From: JBEHWX01 sp048498995
Lineage (GTDB): Bacteria; Bacteroidota; Ignavibacteria; OLB7
DNA: 41,268 bases
Assembly (NCBI GenBank): GCA_048498995.1
Contig: JBEHWX010000052.1
Span: 1-41,268, forward strand
Direction: 5' to 3'
Made by a program: the position numbers and the translations under genes. This document shows, piece by piece, positions 24,279 to 32,331 of this stretch; position 1 is the first letter of the stretch; every line of letters begins with the position of its first letter. The notes beneath the pieces are model-generated. The model saw only the letters and a program-made list of their open reading frames with translations. It was not told where the DNA came from and ran no database searches.

Positions 24279-25436
24279 ATGGATCGGATCGATCGCTATA
24301 TCGTCAAGCAGTTCATCCTGACCTTCTTCTTCGGGATCCTCGCGTTCGTGACCATCTTCATCGCGGTGAACCTGATGGAGAACCTGGACGATTTCTTCGA
24401 CCGGAACGTCCCGACGCCGATCATCATCAAGTACTATCTCTACTACATTCCGGAGATCGCGCACTTCATCGTCCCGATCGCGATCCTGCTGGCGAGCCTG
24501 TTCACGATCGGCCGGCTTGACACGACGCACGAGCTGACGGCGATCCGAGCGGCCGGCCGGAGCATGCGCCGCGTCGCCACGCCGCTGCTGCTGATCGGGC
24601 TGGCGGTCTCCGGGGCGATGGTCTACTTCAACGGCTGGGTGGTGCCGAAGACCAACCGGCTCCAGTTCGGCATCGACCGGAAGTATCTCGGACGGAACCT
24701 CACCGGCGGACAGAGCAACGTCTACCTCCGTATATCCCCCTCGCTCAACCTCCGGATGGAGTACTTCGATCCGAACACGGGGCAGGCCAACCTGGTCAGC
24801 ATCGAGAAGTTCGACACGGCCGCGCCGGTGATCGTGACCGACCTGCCGCGCCGCGTGGCCGAGGCGGGACATGATACCGGCACCGCGGTCCGCGCCATCA
24901 GGATCACCGAGCGGATCGACGCCGCCTCGATGCGCTACGACTCGGCGCGCAAGATCTGGACGATGCAGGACGGGATAGCGCGGAACTTCGCCGACCCGCT
25001 CAGGATATCGGTCACCCGCTTCGAGAAGCGGGAGATCGCCTTTCTGCCGGTTACGCCGGGGGAGCTCGAGCTGTCGCAGACCAATATCCGGGAGATGGAT
25101 CTGGCCGAGATGCGGGACCGGATAGCGCAGGAGCGGCTGAGCGGCCGCGACGTGAACCCGCTGCTGGTGGAGTACTATTCGAAGTTCTCCTTCCCCTTCT
25201 CCGCGTTCATCGTGATCTTCTTCGGCATCCCCTTCTCCTCGGCGCAGCGCAAGGGAGGGGCGGCCGTGCAGATCGCCGTCACCGCGCTGGTGAGCGCCAT
25301 CTACCTGGTGCTGACCGAGGTGAGCAAGACCTTCAGCTACGGCGCCACGCTGCCGCCGGCGGCCACCGCCTGGATGGCCAACATCGTCTTCCTGATCGTC
25401 GGCATCACCAACATGATCAGAATCGAGCGGGGCTGA
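24279..25436 (+). CDS. lptG: LptF/LptG family lipopolysaccharide export permease
   Basis: A 385-residue YjgP/YjgQ-type permease. The N-terminal 'MDRIDRYIVKQFILTFFFGI' is the classic coupling start. Transmembrane segments lie near 12-34, 57-75 and 102-122, then a periplasmic jellyroll-like region (about 130-300). Three C-terminal segments follow, with 'EYYSKFSFPFSAFIVIFFGI' preceding the fourth. LptF and LptG form the membrane channel of the LptB2FGC ABC transporter that pushes LPS toward LptA and LptD; lptD is at 12.0 kb. I cannot decide between the F and G paralogue; the symbol follows the short N terminus and the lack of another copy nearby. It begins 2 bp after ftsX. Confidence 0.88.
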   Translation: MDRIDRYIVKQFILTFFFGILAFVTIFIAVNLMENLDDFFDRNVPTPIIIKYYLYYIPEIAHFIVPIAILLASLFTIGRLDTTHELTAIRAAGRSMRRVATPLLLIGLAVSGAMVYFNGWVVPKTNRLQFGIDRKYLGRNLTGGQSNVYLRISPSLNLRMEYFDPNTGQANLVSIEKFDTAAPVIVTDLPRRVAEAGHDTGTAVRAIRITERIDAASMRYDSARKIWTMQDGIARNFADPLRISVTRFEKREIAFLPVTPGELELSQTNIREMDLAEMRDRIAQERLSGRDVNPLLVEYYSKFSFPFSAFIVIFFGIPFSSAQRKGGAAVQIAVTALVSAIYLVLTEVSKTFSYGATLPPAATAWMANIVFLIVGITNMIRIERG

Positions 25437-25483
25437 TCGCGTCTCGACCCCGCTCGCACTCGCAACCGCAAACCGCACACGAC

Positions 25484-26701
25484 ATGCTCTCCTACGACGA
25501 GGCACTCCGCATCATTCTCGAGGCGACCACGCGCGAGCTCCCGGCCGAGACCGTGCCGCTGGTTCTCTCGCTCGGCCGCGTGCTGGCCGAGCCGATCGTG
25601 GCCGCCGAGCAGCTTCCCCCCTTCGCCAACTCCGCGATGGATGGCTACGCTGTGCGTGCGGCCGATACCGTGGACGCAAGCGCCGAACGGCCGGCGAGGC
25701 TCCGCGTGATCGGTGAATCGGCCGCCGGCTCCCTCTTCTCGGGATCGGTGGAGCCGGGCACCGCCGTCAGGATCATGACCGGCGGCGCCATCCCGGATGG
25801 AGCCGACGCGGTGATCGAGGTGGAATCGACCTCGGAGGAGGATGGCGTGGTCCACCTTCGGCGCCAGGTGCGCGTGGGAGGCTCGGTGCGTCCGGCCGGC
25901 GAGGATATCCGCCTCGGCGAGGAAGTGATCCCGGCCGGCAAGCGGATCACGCCGGGTGACGTCGGTGTGCTCGCCTCGCTCGGCGTCACCAACGTGCCGG
26001 TGAGAGTGCGGCCGAACGTCGGGATTCTCTCGACCGGCAACGAGCTGGTGGAGCCGCATCGGACGCCGGGCCCCGGGGAGATCCGGAACAGCTCCGCCGC
26101 GGCGCTCCACGCCTGCTGCATGGAGCTCGGCGCCGAGCCGATCGACCTCGGCATCGGCCGCGACGACCGGGAGGAGCTGGAGGAGAAGCTGGAGATGGGG
26201 CTTCGCTACGATCTGCTCATCACCACCGGCGGCGTCTCGGCCGGCAACTACGACTTCGTGCAGCATCTGTTCCCGGAGCTGGGGGTGGAGGTGCGATTCC
26301 ACAAGGTGAACATCAAGCCGGGCAAGCCGATCCTCTTCGGCGTCTACGGCGAGGACGACCGCCGCACGCTCGTCTTCGGGCTGCCGGGGAATCCGGTCTC
26401 GTCGCTGGTGACCTTCCGGGAGTTCGTGGCCCCGGCGATCCGCCGTCTGCTCGGTGACCGGACCGAGCCGCTCCGCCTGCGCGCGCGCCTGGCCGAGCCG
26501 ATGGTGACCGGCGACGGCAAGCGCCACTTCATCCGCGGCATCCTCCGTCGCGACGTCGACGGGACGCTCGTTGTCGGCAAGACCGGGACGCAGTCGAGCG
26601 GGGCGCTCAGCTCGATGAGCCGGGCCAACGCGCTGATCATCGTGGAGGAAGGGACCGACCGGATCGAGGCGGGGACGGAGGTGGAGATCGAGGTGATGTG
26701 A
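25484..26701 (+). CDS. moeA: Molybdopterin molybdenumtransferase MoeA
   Basis: A 405-residue enzyme that inserts molybdate into adenylated molybdopterin, the last step of molybdenum-cofactor synthesis. Seen in order: 'PFANSAMDGYAVRA' (about 45-58), 'RIMTGGAIPDGADAVIEVE', the domain 3 start 'VRVRPNVGILSTGNELVEP', 'GEIRNSSAAAL', 'LLITTGGVSAGNYDFV', 'KVNIKPGKPILFG', 'VFGLPGNPVSSLVTF' and the C-terminal domain 4. All molybdopterin-binding loops look intact. It follows lptG by 47 bp on the same strand but is functionally unrelated; no molybdenum riboswitch fits in that short gap. Confidence 0.96.
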   Translation: MLSYDEALRIILEATTRELPAETVPLVLSLGRVLAEPIVAAEQLPPFANSAMDGYAVRAADTVDASAERPARLRVIGESAAGSLFSGSVEPGTAVRIMTGGAIPDGADAVIEVESTSEEDGVVHLRRQVRVGGSVRPAGEDIRLGEEVIPAGKRITPGDVGVLASLGVTNVPVRVRPNVGILSTGNELVEPHRTPGPGEIRNSSAAALHACCMELGAEPIDLGIGRDDREELEEKLEMGLRYDLLITTGGVSAGNYDFVQHLFPELGVEVRFHKVNIKPGKPILFGVYGEDDRRTLVFGLPGNPVSSLVTFREFVAPAIRRLLGDRTEPLRLRARLAEPMVTGDGKRHFIRGILRRDVDGTLVVGKTGTQSSGALSSMSRANALIIVEEGTDRIEAGTEVEIEVM

Positions 26702-26806
26702 TGCGTCCTCGGGCGCCGCTCTTCCACGTGAGGCGGTCGTGGGGCGGGCTCTGGCGGATACAAGCCGGATACAAGAATGGGTGCCGGAGATCCGGGCCGG
26801 CCGTGC

Positions 26807-26814
26807 TATATTCG
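26807..26814 (+). promoter_or_regulatory. Candidate -10 element for tRNA-Ile
   Basis: TATATTCG, 60 bp upstream of the tRNA 5' end, matches the TATATT core of the SRP RNA promoter. No good TTG partner is visible at the expected distance, so the assignment rests on the core and position. Confidence 0.4.
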
Positions 26815-26873
26815 ACATCCCTCCCGTCGAGGGCGCCCGCGCGGGATGCCGTCGCGACGCGTCGTCGGGAAGA

Positions 26874-26946
26874 GGGCCCTTAGCTCAACGGTTAGAGCAG
26901 TGGACTCATAATCCATTGGTTGGGGGTTCAAATCCCTCAGGGCCCA
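26874..26946 (+). tRNA. ileX: tRNA-Ile, CAT anticodon (lysidine-modified, reads AUA)
   Basis: A complete 73-base cloverleaf. The acceptor stem GGGCCCT/AGGGCCC has discriminator A; the D arm contains TAGCTCAACGGTTAGAGC; the anticodon arm is TGGACTCATAATCCA with CAT at the centre; the T arm is GGGGGTTCAAATCCCTC. The CCCTTAGCTCA start and CTCATAA loop are those of the Ile2 species, whose C34 is changed to lysidine by TilS, rather than elongator or initiator tRNA-Met. CCA is not encoded and must be added. The gene is the boundary of the AT-rich segment downstream. Confidence 0.94.
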
Positions 26947-26970
26947 CAATTTAGTTCATACCAGCCTCCA

Positions 26971-26986
26971 TCCCATTTAAATGGGA
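26971..26986. other. Perfect 16-bp palindrome after the tRNA
   Basis: TCCCATTTAAATGGGA is fully self-complementary and lies 24 bp after the tRNA. It may help end the tRNA transcript or be a protein-binding site at the start of the AT-rich segment. Confidence 0.6.
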
Positions 26987-27062
26987 CCAGGCGCTATCTG
27001 GGTTCTCTCTTAATTCCCACTGTCAGCCGACGCCACGGTTGCCGCAAGGATTATCACCAACT

Positions 27063-27638
27063 ATGCCACCTGACTCAATCATCGTAAACACTACGACACT
27101 TAGCTCCGCAATTAGCGGTATTGCCGCCCTCATCGGGACGATTGTTGGTGGCGTCATCACCTATTTAATAACAAGATCCGTTGAAAACCGCAAATGGGAG
27201 CAGCAAAAACAGGACAAAATCAATGAAGTGAGACGCGAAGCACTTAGTAGCGCGCTAACCTGGTTAGCCCCGATCGAACAAGGCTTAATTCAGATATGGT
27301 ATTTAACCCAAGGATACCTTAATGGCACCACCACACAGGACCGAATACTAGAAAGATGGCCGGACTTATTATTAGGCATTAAAGACCCACCCATCCACTT
27401 GGAAGTACTCCTACCTCGCGAGGCATATAAACGCAGCTTCGCCATCCTCCACGGTGCTGAAGAGCTAAAACACCGTCTACTCAATTTTCGCCCGAGCACC
27501 ATTAACCTACCCGATTGGTATAAACAAGAGCTTCGACACCTAAGAAGCGAACCCGACAAACTCCAAGCACGCGCCAAGGAACTTCGCGAATTCTTAGTAA
27601 AGGAATACAGGAGCGCATTTGGTGAAGATGTACAGTGA
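27063..27638 (+). CDS. Hypothetical membrane-anchored protein in an AT-rich insert
   Basis: A 191-residue protein of no recognised family. After a short polar start there is one transmembrane helix (about 14-36, 'GIAALIGTIVGGVITYLITR'). A long basic/acidic helical region with coiled-coil character follows ('SVENRKWEQQKQDKINEVRR'), and a mostly helical soluble part ends in an amphipathic helix with 'LQARAKELREFLVKEY'. The predicted topology is N-terminal anchor with cytoplasmic domain. Codon use is plainly foreign to the window (TTA, ATA, AGA, AAA common), and base composition is much more AT-rich, so horizontal acquisition is likely. ATG 27063 was preferred to a TTG at 27039. Similar small anchor-plus-helix proteins occur in mobile regions, but I assign no function. 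Confidence 0.72.
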   Translation: MPPDSIIVNTTTLSSAISGIAALIGTIVGGVITYLITRSVENRKWEQQKQDKINEVRREALSSALTWLAPIEQGLIQIWYLTQGYLNGTTTQDRILERWPDLLLGIKDPPIHLEVLLPREAYKRSFAILHGAEELKHRLLNFRPSTINLPDWYKQELRHLRSEPDKLQARAKELREFLVKEYRSAFGEDVQ

Positions 27639-28410
27639 ATCTCGATTACCAGTGAACGCCATGCAAAACAGGCACTTCACCGTGAATTCAGAACAGATCG
27701 AACCATTTCACCTATTTCACGTTTTCACCAATCCTAGACACCAGATTGTTTCATAGATTAATGTTTTGCTTTCCGCATTTTCGATCAATTCAGACGGTTC
27801 AACCACACCATCTTTGGCTATCAGGGCCCAATAGAATAGGAACAAGCCATGCAGCATTCCTCTCTCATATTGCCTTCCCAGATATCGAAATGTGAGTCAG
27901 CTCCCTAGATCGACACGCCACGTGCCGATCGTTCGTGTCCGCTTCCCACGCGATGGCGTCATGCCAGAATCCAATCATGTGGCAGGGCGAACTTTCTTCA
28001 AACACAACGGCAATCTACTACTGCAGAATGAAGGGAAGGTAATCCAAGTGGCGCATCGAGCGCTTGCGATTCGGCTCGTGAGAATGCGTCAGGTGAAAGA
28101 GTTTCGAAAGAGGCAGATGCGACACTGGCACTAAGTGATCGCTCAGCCATGTCACTGCCTGCACTACGCCATGTCCATCGTCGCCGTGAGCGCTCGAATT
28201 CCTACAGGTGTCTTCGCAACGGCAACGAGCCCGATCCGGCCCTACTCCCTCCCGGGAACAAACCATTCCCACCACCGTCTAGCCCTCTACATTCCAGCCT
28301 GATAGGCGTCAAGGCCGATCCTTTGCCGGCGCTCATCGCTCTAGATCCGCGACATTGCATCGGTCCGAATCAAGCAGCTCGCCGGCTTACCATCCTCATC
28401 CCGTCGACCG
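27639..28410. other. AT-rich gene-free segment, probably decayed insert
   Basis: This stretch of about 770 bp has reduced GC up to about 28100, then returns to normal. An 80-codon frame at 27892-28134 (GTG start) is the only sizeable one on the plus strand. It has no recognised similarity and a skewed composition, so I do not call it a gene. TCAGGGCCCA at 27821-27830 repeats the last ten bases of the tRNA. I see no integrase, transposase or RNA gene. Confidence 0.45.
27821..27830 (+). repeat. 10-bp copy of the tRNA-Ile 3' end, possible attachment-site remnant
   Basis: TCAGGGCCCA is identical to 26937-26946 at the tRNA 3' end, in the same orientation, 884 bp downstream. Integration into tRNA genes leaves such direct repeats; ten bases is short, and the flanking bases do not match. 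Confidence 0.4.
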
Positions 28411-30114
28411 ATGAAGCATCTTCTCCGTCTCCTCCCGCTCGCGGCGGGACTCCTTCTGGCACACGCATCGCTCCCGGCGCAGGAGGTGTCTCCGGCCAAG
28501 GCAAAGCGGATCGACTCCCTCTTCGCGAGCTATCGTGCACCCAACACTCCCGGCTGCGCGCTCGGGATCTATCGCGATGGGAGGGTCATTTTCGCAAAGG
28601 GCTACGGCACGGCGGACCTCGAGCACGCGGTCCCGATCGTTCCATGGACGGTCTTCGACATCGGTTCCACCTCGAAGCAGTTCACCGCCGCGGCGCTGAT
28701 CCTGCTGGCCGAGGATGGGAAGCTCTCCCTGGATGATGACGTGCGGAAGTACATCCCGGAGCTCCCGGACTACGGCCACGTGATCACCCTCCGTCAGCTC
28801 CTGCACCATACCGCCGGCGTGCGCGATTACCTTGGGCTTATGGTCATGTCCGGCATCGACCGGGAGGATCTGGCGACGATGGACGACGCGCTCAGGATCA
28901 TCACGCACCAGCGTGGGCTCGACTTCGAGCCGGGGACGAAACACGCCTACAGCAACAGCGGCTACATCCTGGCCGCGGAGGTGGTGCGACGCGTCAGCGG
29001 CAAATCGCTCCGCGCGTTCACCACCGAACGGATCTTCGCGCCGCTCAGCATGACGCACACCCTCTTCGCCGACGATCACACGATGATCATCCGGAACCGC
29101 GCGATCGGCTATGAGGAGGGGGACGACAAAGCACTGCACCGATCCATGAACATGATCGAGGCTGCCGGCGACGGTCTGCTCCACACCACGGTGGAAGACC
29201 TGTCGCGGTGGGATCGGAATTTCATCGATATGACTGTCGGCGGTCAGGAACTGATCCGGGAGATGCTCCGCCCCGCGGTGTTGAGCAACGGCGACACGGT
29301 TCCCTACGGCGGCGGGCTCGAATTCGGCACCTTCCGCGGAGTGAAGATCGTCGAGCATGAAGGGGCCAACGCCGGCTATCGCGCGGATCTGCTGCGCATC
29401 CCATCGGAGCATCTGTCGGTGGCGATCCTGGCCAACTGCCGCTCGATCGACCCTGGAGCGCTGTGCAGGAAGGTGGCGGAGATCGTGCTCGGCGATCGTC
29501 TTCCGGCGAAGGCATCCGTGACGGCATCCGCGACGCCCCCTCCACCTCCAGTCTCGTATCCATACGACGCCACGCGCTTCGACACGCTTGTCGGCGACTA
29601 CGAGATGGAGGAAAGCCCGGGATTCATCTTCACCTTCCTGCGCGATGGCGGGCAGTTCTACGTGAGGGGGAACGGCCAGCCCCTGCAGCAGATCATCCCC
29701 GCCTCGGATTCGGTCTTCTTTCCGGATGCCGAGGTGAAGTTCGTCTTCGGCCGCTCGCCGGTCGACGGCGTCCCCACGGTTGCCTATGTGGAGAACGGCG
29801 TCTCGCACACGGGCCGGCGGGTGACGCTCGACACCACGCCGCCCGTGCTTTCGACCTTCGTCGGCACCTACCGCTCGCCGGAGCTCGGAACGGTCTACAC
29901 CGTCACGGTGGAAGGCGCGAAGCTGGTGGCCCGACACGAGCGTCGTGGCGCCGTGACGCTCACACCGAAGCGAACCGGCGGCGCCCCGCTCTTTGCAGGC
30001 AGCGACTGGCTGCTCCGGCGCGTGATCTTCGAACCGGGAGCCGACGGCAGGCCGCGCGCCATGCTCGTCTCCTTCGCGCGCAACAAGGATATCCGGTTCG
30101 AGCGGGTCGAGTGA
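28411..30114 (+). CDS. Serine hydrolase, class C beta-lactamase/PBP4*-like
   Basis: A 567-residue exported protein with signal peptide 1-24 (ending Pro-Ala-Gln). The beta-lactamase-fold domain covers about 30-345. The nucleophile motif is S86-T-S-K89 in 'VFDIGSTSKQFTAAAL', the second motif Y180-S-N182 in 'HAYSNSGYILAAE', and the third H316-E-G in 'HEGANAGY', which replaces K-T-G as is usual in the class C-like esterase/peptidase group. 'LLHHTAGVRDY' is the typical neighbour of the active site. A Pro-rich linker (about 375) leads to a C-terminal lipocalin-like domain. Members include D-aminopeptidases, esterases and DD-peptidases; substrate cannot be read from sequence, and true beta-lactamase activity is unlikely. 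Confidence 0.92.
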   Translation: MKHLLRLLPLAAGLLLAHASLPAQEVSPAKAKRIDSLFASYRAPNTPGCALGIYRDGRVIFAKGYGTADLEHAVPIVPWTVFDIGSTSKQFTAAALILLAEDGKLSLDDDVRKYIPELPDYGHVITLRQLLHHTAGVRDYLGLMVMSGIDREDLATMDDALRIITHQRGLDFEPGTKHAYSNSGYILAAEVVRRVSGKSLRAFTTERIFAPLSMTHTLFADDHTMIIRNRAIGYEEGDDKALHRSMNMIEAAGDGLLHTTVEDLSRWDRNFIDMTVGGQELIREMLRPAVLSNGDTVPYGGGLEFGTFRGVKIVEHEGANAGYRADLLRIPSEHLSVAILANCRSIDPGALCRKVAEIVLGDRLPAKASVTASATPPPPPVSYPYDATRFDTLVGDYEMEESPGFIFTFLRDGGQFYVRGNGQPLQQIIPASDSVFFPDAEVKFVFGRSPVDGVPTVAYVENGVSHTGRRVTLDTTPPVLSTFVGTYRSPELGTVYTVTVEGAKLVARHERRGAVTLTPKRTGGAPLFAGSDWLLRRVIFEPGADGRPRAMLVSFARNKDIRFERVE

Positions 30115-30209
30115 TCCTCACGCCGGCGATCCTCGGTCCAGTAGTGTCTCAGGTAGGACATGGCGAACGCCGAGATGTGCGCGCCGCGTGGTAGCCGCGG
30201 CTCTTCAAT

Positions 30210-30435
30210 GCTTGGTGTAAGAGCCGGTGTATCGGACCTATGGGATGCCACGGCATCCGGGTTCTCTCCGTGGCGCGTTGGAGGGGCGGCCACAGGGGGC
30301 CGCCCGTACGGAAGAAAGGCCGGAAATCGCGTCGTGGTAGGCGCATGTCTTCATGCGTGCGTCATGGCGCCGGTGCGCGGCTGGTGCTCTGGTTGCCGGG
30401 TCCGCCGCCGCGAAGCATGCTATCTCACACCAAGC
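30210..30435. mobile_element. MITE-like inverted-repeat segment (226 bp)
   Basis: GCTTGGTGTAAGA (30210-30222) and TCTCACACCAAGC (30423-30435) are terminal inverted repeats with 12 of 13 positions matching. Internal hairpins include GGATGCC-AC-GGCATCC (30243-30258), GGGCGGCC/GGCCGCCC with a 6-base loop (30284-30305) and CGCATG-TCTT-CATGCG (30342-30357). There is no coding capacity and no obvious target-site duplication. It lies in the 356-bp convergent gap between the hydrolase and the phosphatase, which otherwise contains nothing I recognise. Confidence 0.45.
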
Positions 30436-30470
30436 GTTTCAGGCCGCAGCTTTGCCACAGGTCTCAGTTC

Positions 30471-31364
30471 TCAGTTTTCCTCCTCCCAGACTCCCTTCCG
30501 TTTGAGCACCGCCTGGTGGCGCGGCCTGATCCTCCGACGCTCCAGCAGCAGACGGAGCTGCCGCTCCACCTCGCTCAACGTCTTGAACGGATAATGCGGC
30601 AGACGCACGGCGTTGCAGTGCGCGGCCAGCTTCTTCTTGGCGAAGATGATATCGGCGTGCTCGGCCGGACAGAAGTCGCTCACGCCGTCGCCGATGTAGA
30701 CGATGCGCGCCTCCGGAGCGGCGGCGCGCAGCACGATGTTCCGCTTGCAGGCGGCGCTCACGCAGTCGCATCCCTCGGCCGCGTAGGGAAAGGTCATCCG
30801 CATTCTCCCCTCCGCGTCGAGCTCCGCGTGGTTGGCGTAGAGCTCCACGTTCTCCACCCCGTTCATCGCCAGATACCGTTCGATGTAGAGATCGAAGCCG
30901 TCGCTGACGATCGTGAAGCGGATCGACATGTCGCGGCAGAGCTCGAGCAGCGGGTAGATGCCGGGATCGATCGGGATCGACCGGAGGTAATCGTCGAGCA
31001 GCTCCGGGGTGATCGGAACGCGGAGGTTGGCCGCCATCCGGCGCCAGTAGTCGGCGGTCGCGATCCGGCCGGCAAGCAGCTCCGCGTGCCACGGCTCCTG
31101 CACGCCGAAGCGGTCGAACAGATCGAAGCCGATATCGGTCGTGGAGATCGTCCCATCGAAATCCGAGAAGAGATGGAGCTCGTAACGTCTGTCGACGCCG
31201 GCCTCATCGTCGGCCACGCCGGCTTCAGCCACGCCAGCTTCTGTCACGCCGGCTTCGGTCACGTCGGCCGCCCGTGTGTCGCGTTCGGGCGGGACGTCAG
31301 CGGGCGCTCCCTGGTCGGTCGGGGTGTCATCGGGGGCGTCGGGGCTCCACTCCTGAGAAGTCAT
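30471..31364 (-). CDS. HAD-superfamily (IB) phosphatase, MtnX/SerB-like
   Basis: A phosphohydrolase of 297 residues from the chosen start. Motif I is 'HLFSDFDGTISTTD', with the nucleophile Asp and the general acid two residues on; motif II is 'FTIVSDGFDLYIERYL', with the Ser; motif III/IV are a Lys in 'AACKRNIV' and 'IVYIGDGVSDFCPAEHADII'. The order and helical cap match the HAD-IB group that includes 2-hydroxy-3-keto-5-methylthiopentenyl-1-phosphate phosphatase (MtnX) and phosphoserine phosphatases; the substrate is uncertain. An N-terminal low-complexity extension of about 60 residues (Asp, Pro, Ala, VTEAG repeats) is unusual. Three consecutive ATGs (31370, 31367, 31364) follow AAGGA; the third has the best spacing. 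A TATATTCC element lies about 45 bp upstream. Confidence 0.86.
   Translation of the reverse strand: MTSQEWSPDAPDDTPTDQGAPADVPPERDTRAADVTEAGVTEAGVAEAGVADDEAGVDRRYELHLFSDFDGTISTTDIGFDLFDRFGVQEPWHAELLAGRIATADYWRRMAANLRVPITPELLDDYLRSIPIDPGIYPLLELCRDMSIRFTIVSDGFDLYIERYLAMNGVENVELYANHAELDAEGRMRMTFPYAAEGCDCVSAACKRNIVLRAAAPEARIVYIGDGVSDFCPAEHADIIFAKKKLAAHCNAVRLPHYPFKTLSEVERQLRLLLERRRIRPRHQAVLKRKGVWEEEN
31215..31259 (-). repeat. Three tandem 15-bp units in the phosphatase N-terminal extension
   Basis: CACGCCGGCTTCAGC and two close variants (31215, 31230, 31245) encode V-(T/A)-E-A-G on the minus strand, in frame, before the first catalytic motif. Confidence 0.8.
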
Positions 31365-31410
31365 CATCATGATCCTTATGATCCTTGCGATTGGCTCGGC
31401 ATGCGAAACC

Positions 31411-31418
31411 GGAATATA
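31411..31418 (-). promoter_or_regulatory. Candidate -10 element for the HAD phosphatase
   Basis: Read on the minus strand this is TATATTCC, about 45 bases before the start codon cluster, with the same core as the SRP RNA and tRNA elements. No -33 TTG is visible. Confidence 0.4.
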
Positions 31419-31662
31419 GTCGATTCCGGAGGGGAGCTTCGCGGGCGATCAGGGTCCGGTTACCGATCGGCGCCGGGGATCCTTTGGGCGACGGCTGCGA
31501 CATCCGGAGAGTGCCGGAGGTCGGTGGGAGGAGCGGAGCAGCATTCTTCGTACCTTTTCGGACGCACCATCGACATCGCCGGCACACGGCTTCGGGTCAG
31601 GAGTAAGGTTCGGCTCGGATCGTGTGTCTAGTGTACGAATGGCGTTGAAGCAGGAACTCCGC

Positions 31663-32331
31663 ATGACCTCCTCAGCAGACAGTGCCTCGTCATCGGCGGG
31701 CGCGCGACATCGGACACCGGCACCTTCGGGCGGAAGCTCGACGGAGGCCGAGCTGTTCGCGCGCTTCCTGGCCGGGGACAATCAGGCGGGCATGGGGTTG
31801 TTCCAGCGCTACAACAACCAGTTGTTCCTCTACTGCTCGAAGATTCTCAACGACGTCGACCTGGCCGAGGACGTGACGCAGGAGATCTGGGAGCGGGTGC
31901 TGAAGCTCCGGGCCAAACCGCAGGAAGTGCTCAATCCCACGGGATTCCTCTTCCGCATCGCCCGCAATCTCTGCCTCAACCAGATGCGCGTCCGCTACCG
32001 GGCGGTGCCGCTCGACACGGTCGAGGAATCGGCGCTCCCCTGCTACACGATGCCGGGGGCCTCGGATCTGGAGGAGCTGGTGCTCTCCTCGCTCGACGCG
32101 CTCCGGTTCGAGGACCGGGAACTGCTGATCCTCAACGTCTACTGCGGCTACCGTCTCGACGAGATCGCCGGGATGCTGGACATCTCGCCGAACGCCGTCT
32201 GGACGCGCGCCTCCAGGGCTCGCGCGCAGCTGCGCACGATCATGAAGCGCTACGCCGGCGAGGAGCTCGGCGAAGTGCCGGCACGAAAGACCGTCAAACG
32301 TTCTGATTCACGGGAGGAAGTGACGCGATGA
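31663..32331 (+). CDS. ECF-type RNA polymerase sigma factor
   Basis: A 222-residue group 4 sigma factor. Region 2 spans about 27-90: 'LFQRYNNQLFLYCSKILNDV' and 'DLAEDVTQEIWERVLKL', the latter being the -10 recognition and core-binding helices. A linker follows, and region 4 lies at about 145-205: 'FEDRELLILNVYCGYRLDEI' and 'LDISPNAVWTRASRARAQLR', the -35 recognition helix-turn-helix. ATG 31663 is preceded by AGGA at a 7-base spacing; alternatives at 31639 (ATG) and 31624 (GTG) lack a ribosome-binding site. The stop overlaps the anti-sigma start as ATGA, the usual arrangement for an ECF sigma and its membrane regulator. Confidence 0.93.
   Translation: MTSSADSASSSAGARHRTPAPSGGSSTEAELFARFLAGDNQAGMGLFQRYNNQLFLYCSKILNDVDLAEDVTQEIWERVLKLRAKPQEVLNPTGFLFRIARNLCLNQMRVRYRAVPLDTVEESALPCYTMPGASDLEELVLSSLDALRFEDRELLILNVYCGYRLDEIAGMLDISPNAVWTRASRARAQLRTIMKRYAGEELGEVPARKTVKRSDSREEVTR

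Noticed and set aside
25437..25483. Molybdenum-cofactor riboswitch upstream of moeA
   Set aside because: The gap to lptG is only 47 bp, too short for the known structure.
26874..26946. tRNA-Met, because of the CAT anticodon
   Set aside because: The acceptor start, D-arm and anticodon-loop sequence match the Ile2 (lysidine) species, not elongator or initiator Met.
27892..28134. An 80-codon plus-strand gene in the AT-rich region
   Set aside because: GTG start without ribosome-binding site, no recognisable family, and unremarkable length for chance.
28411..30114. Antibiotic-resistance beta-lactamase
   Set aside because: The third motif is H-E-G and there is a C-terminal lipocalin-like domain, as in peptidase/esterase relatives; resistance cannot be claimed.
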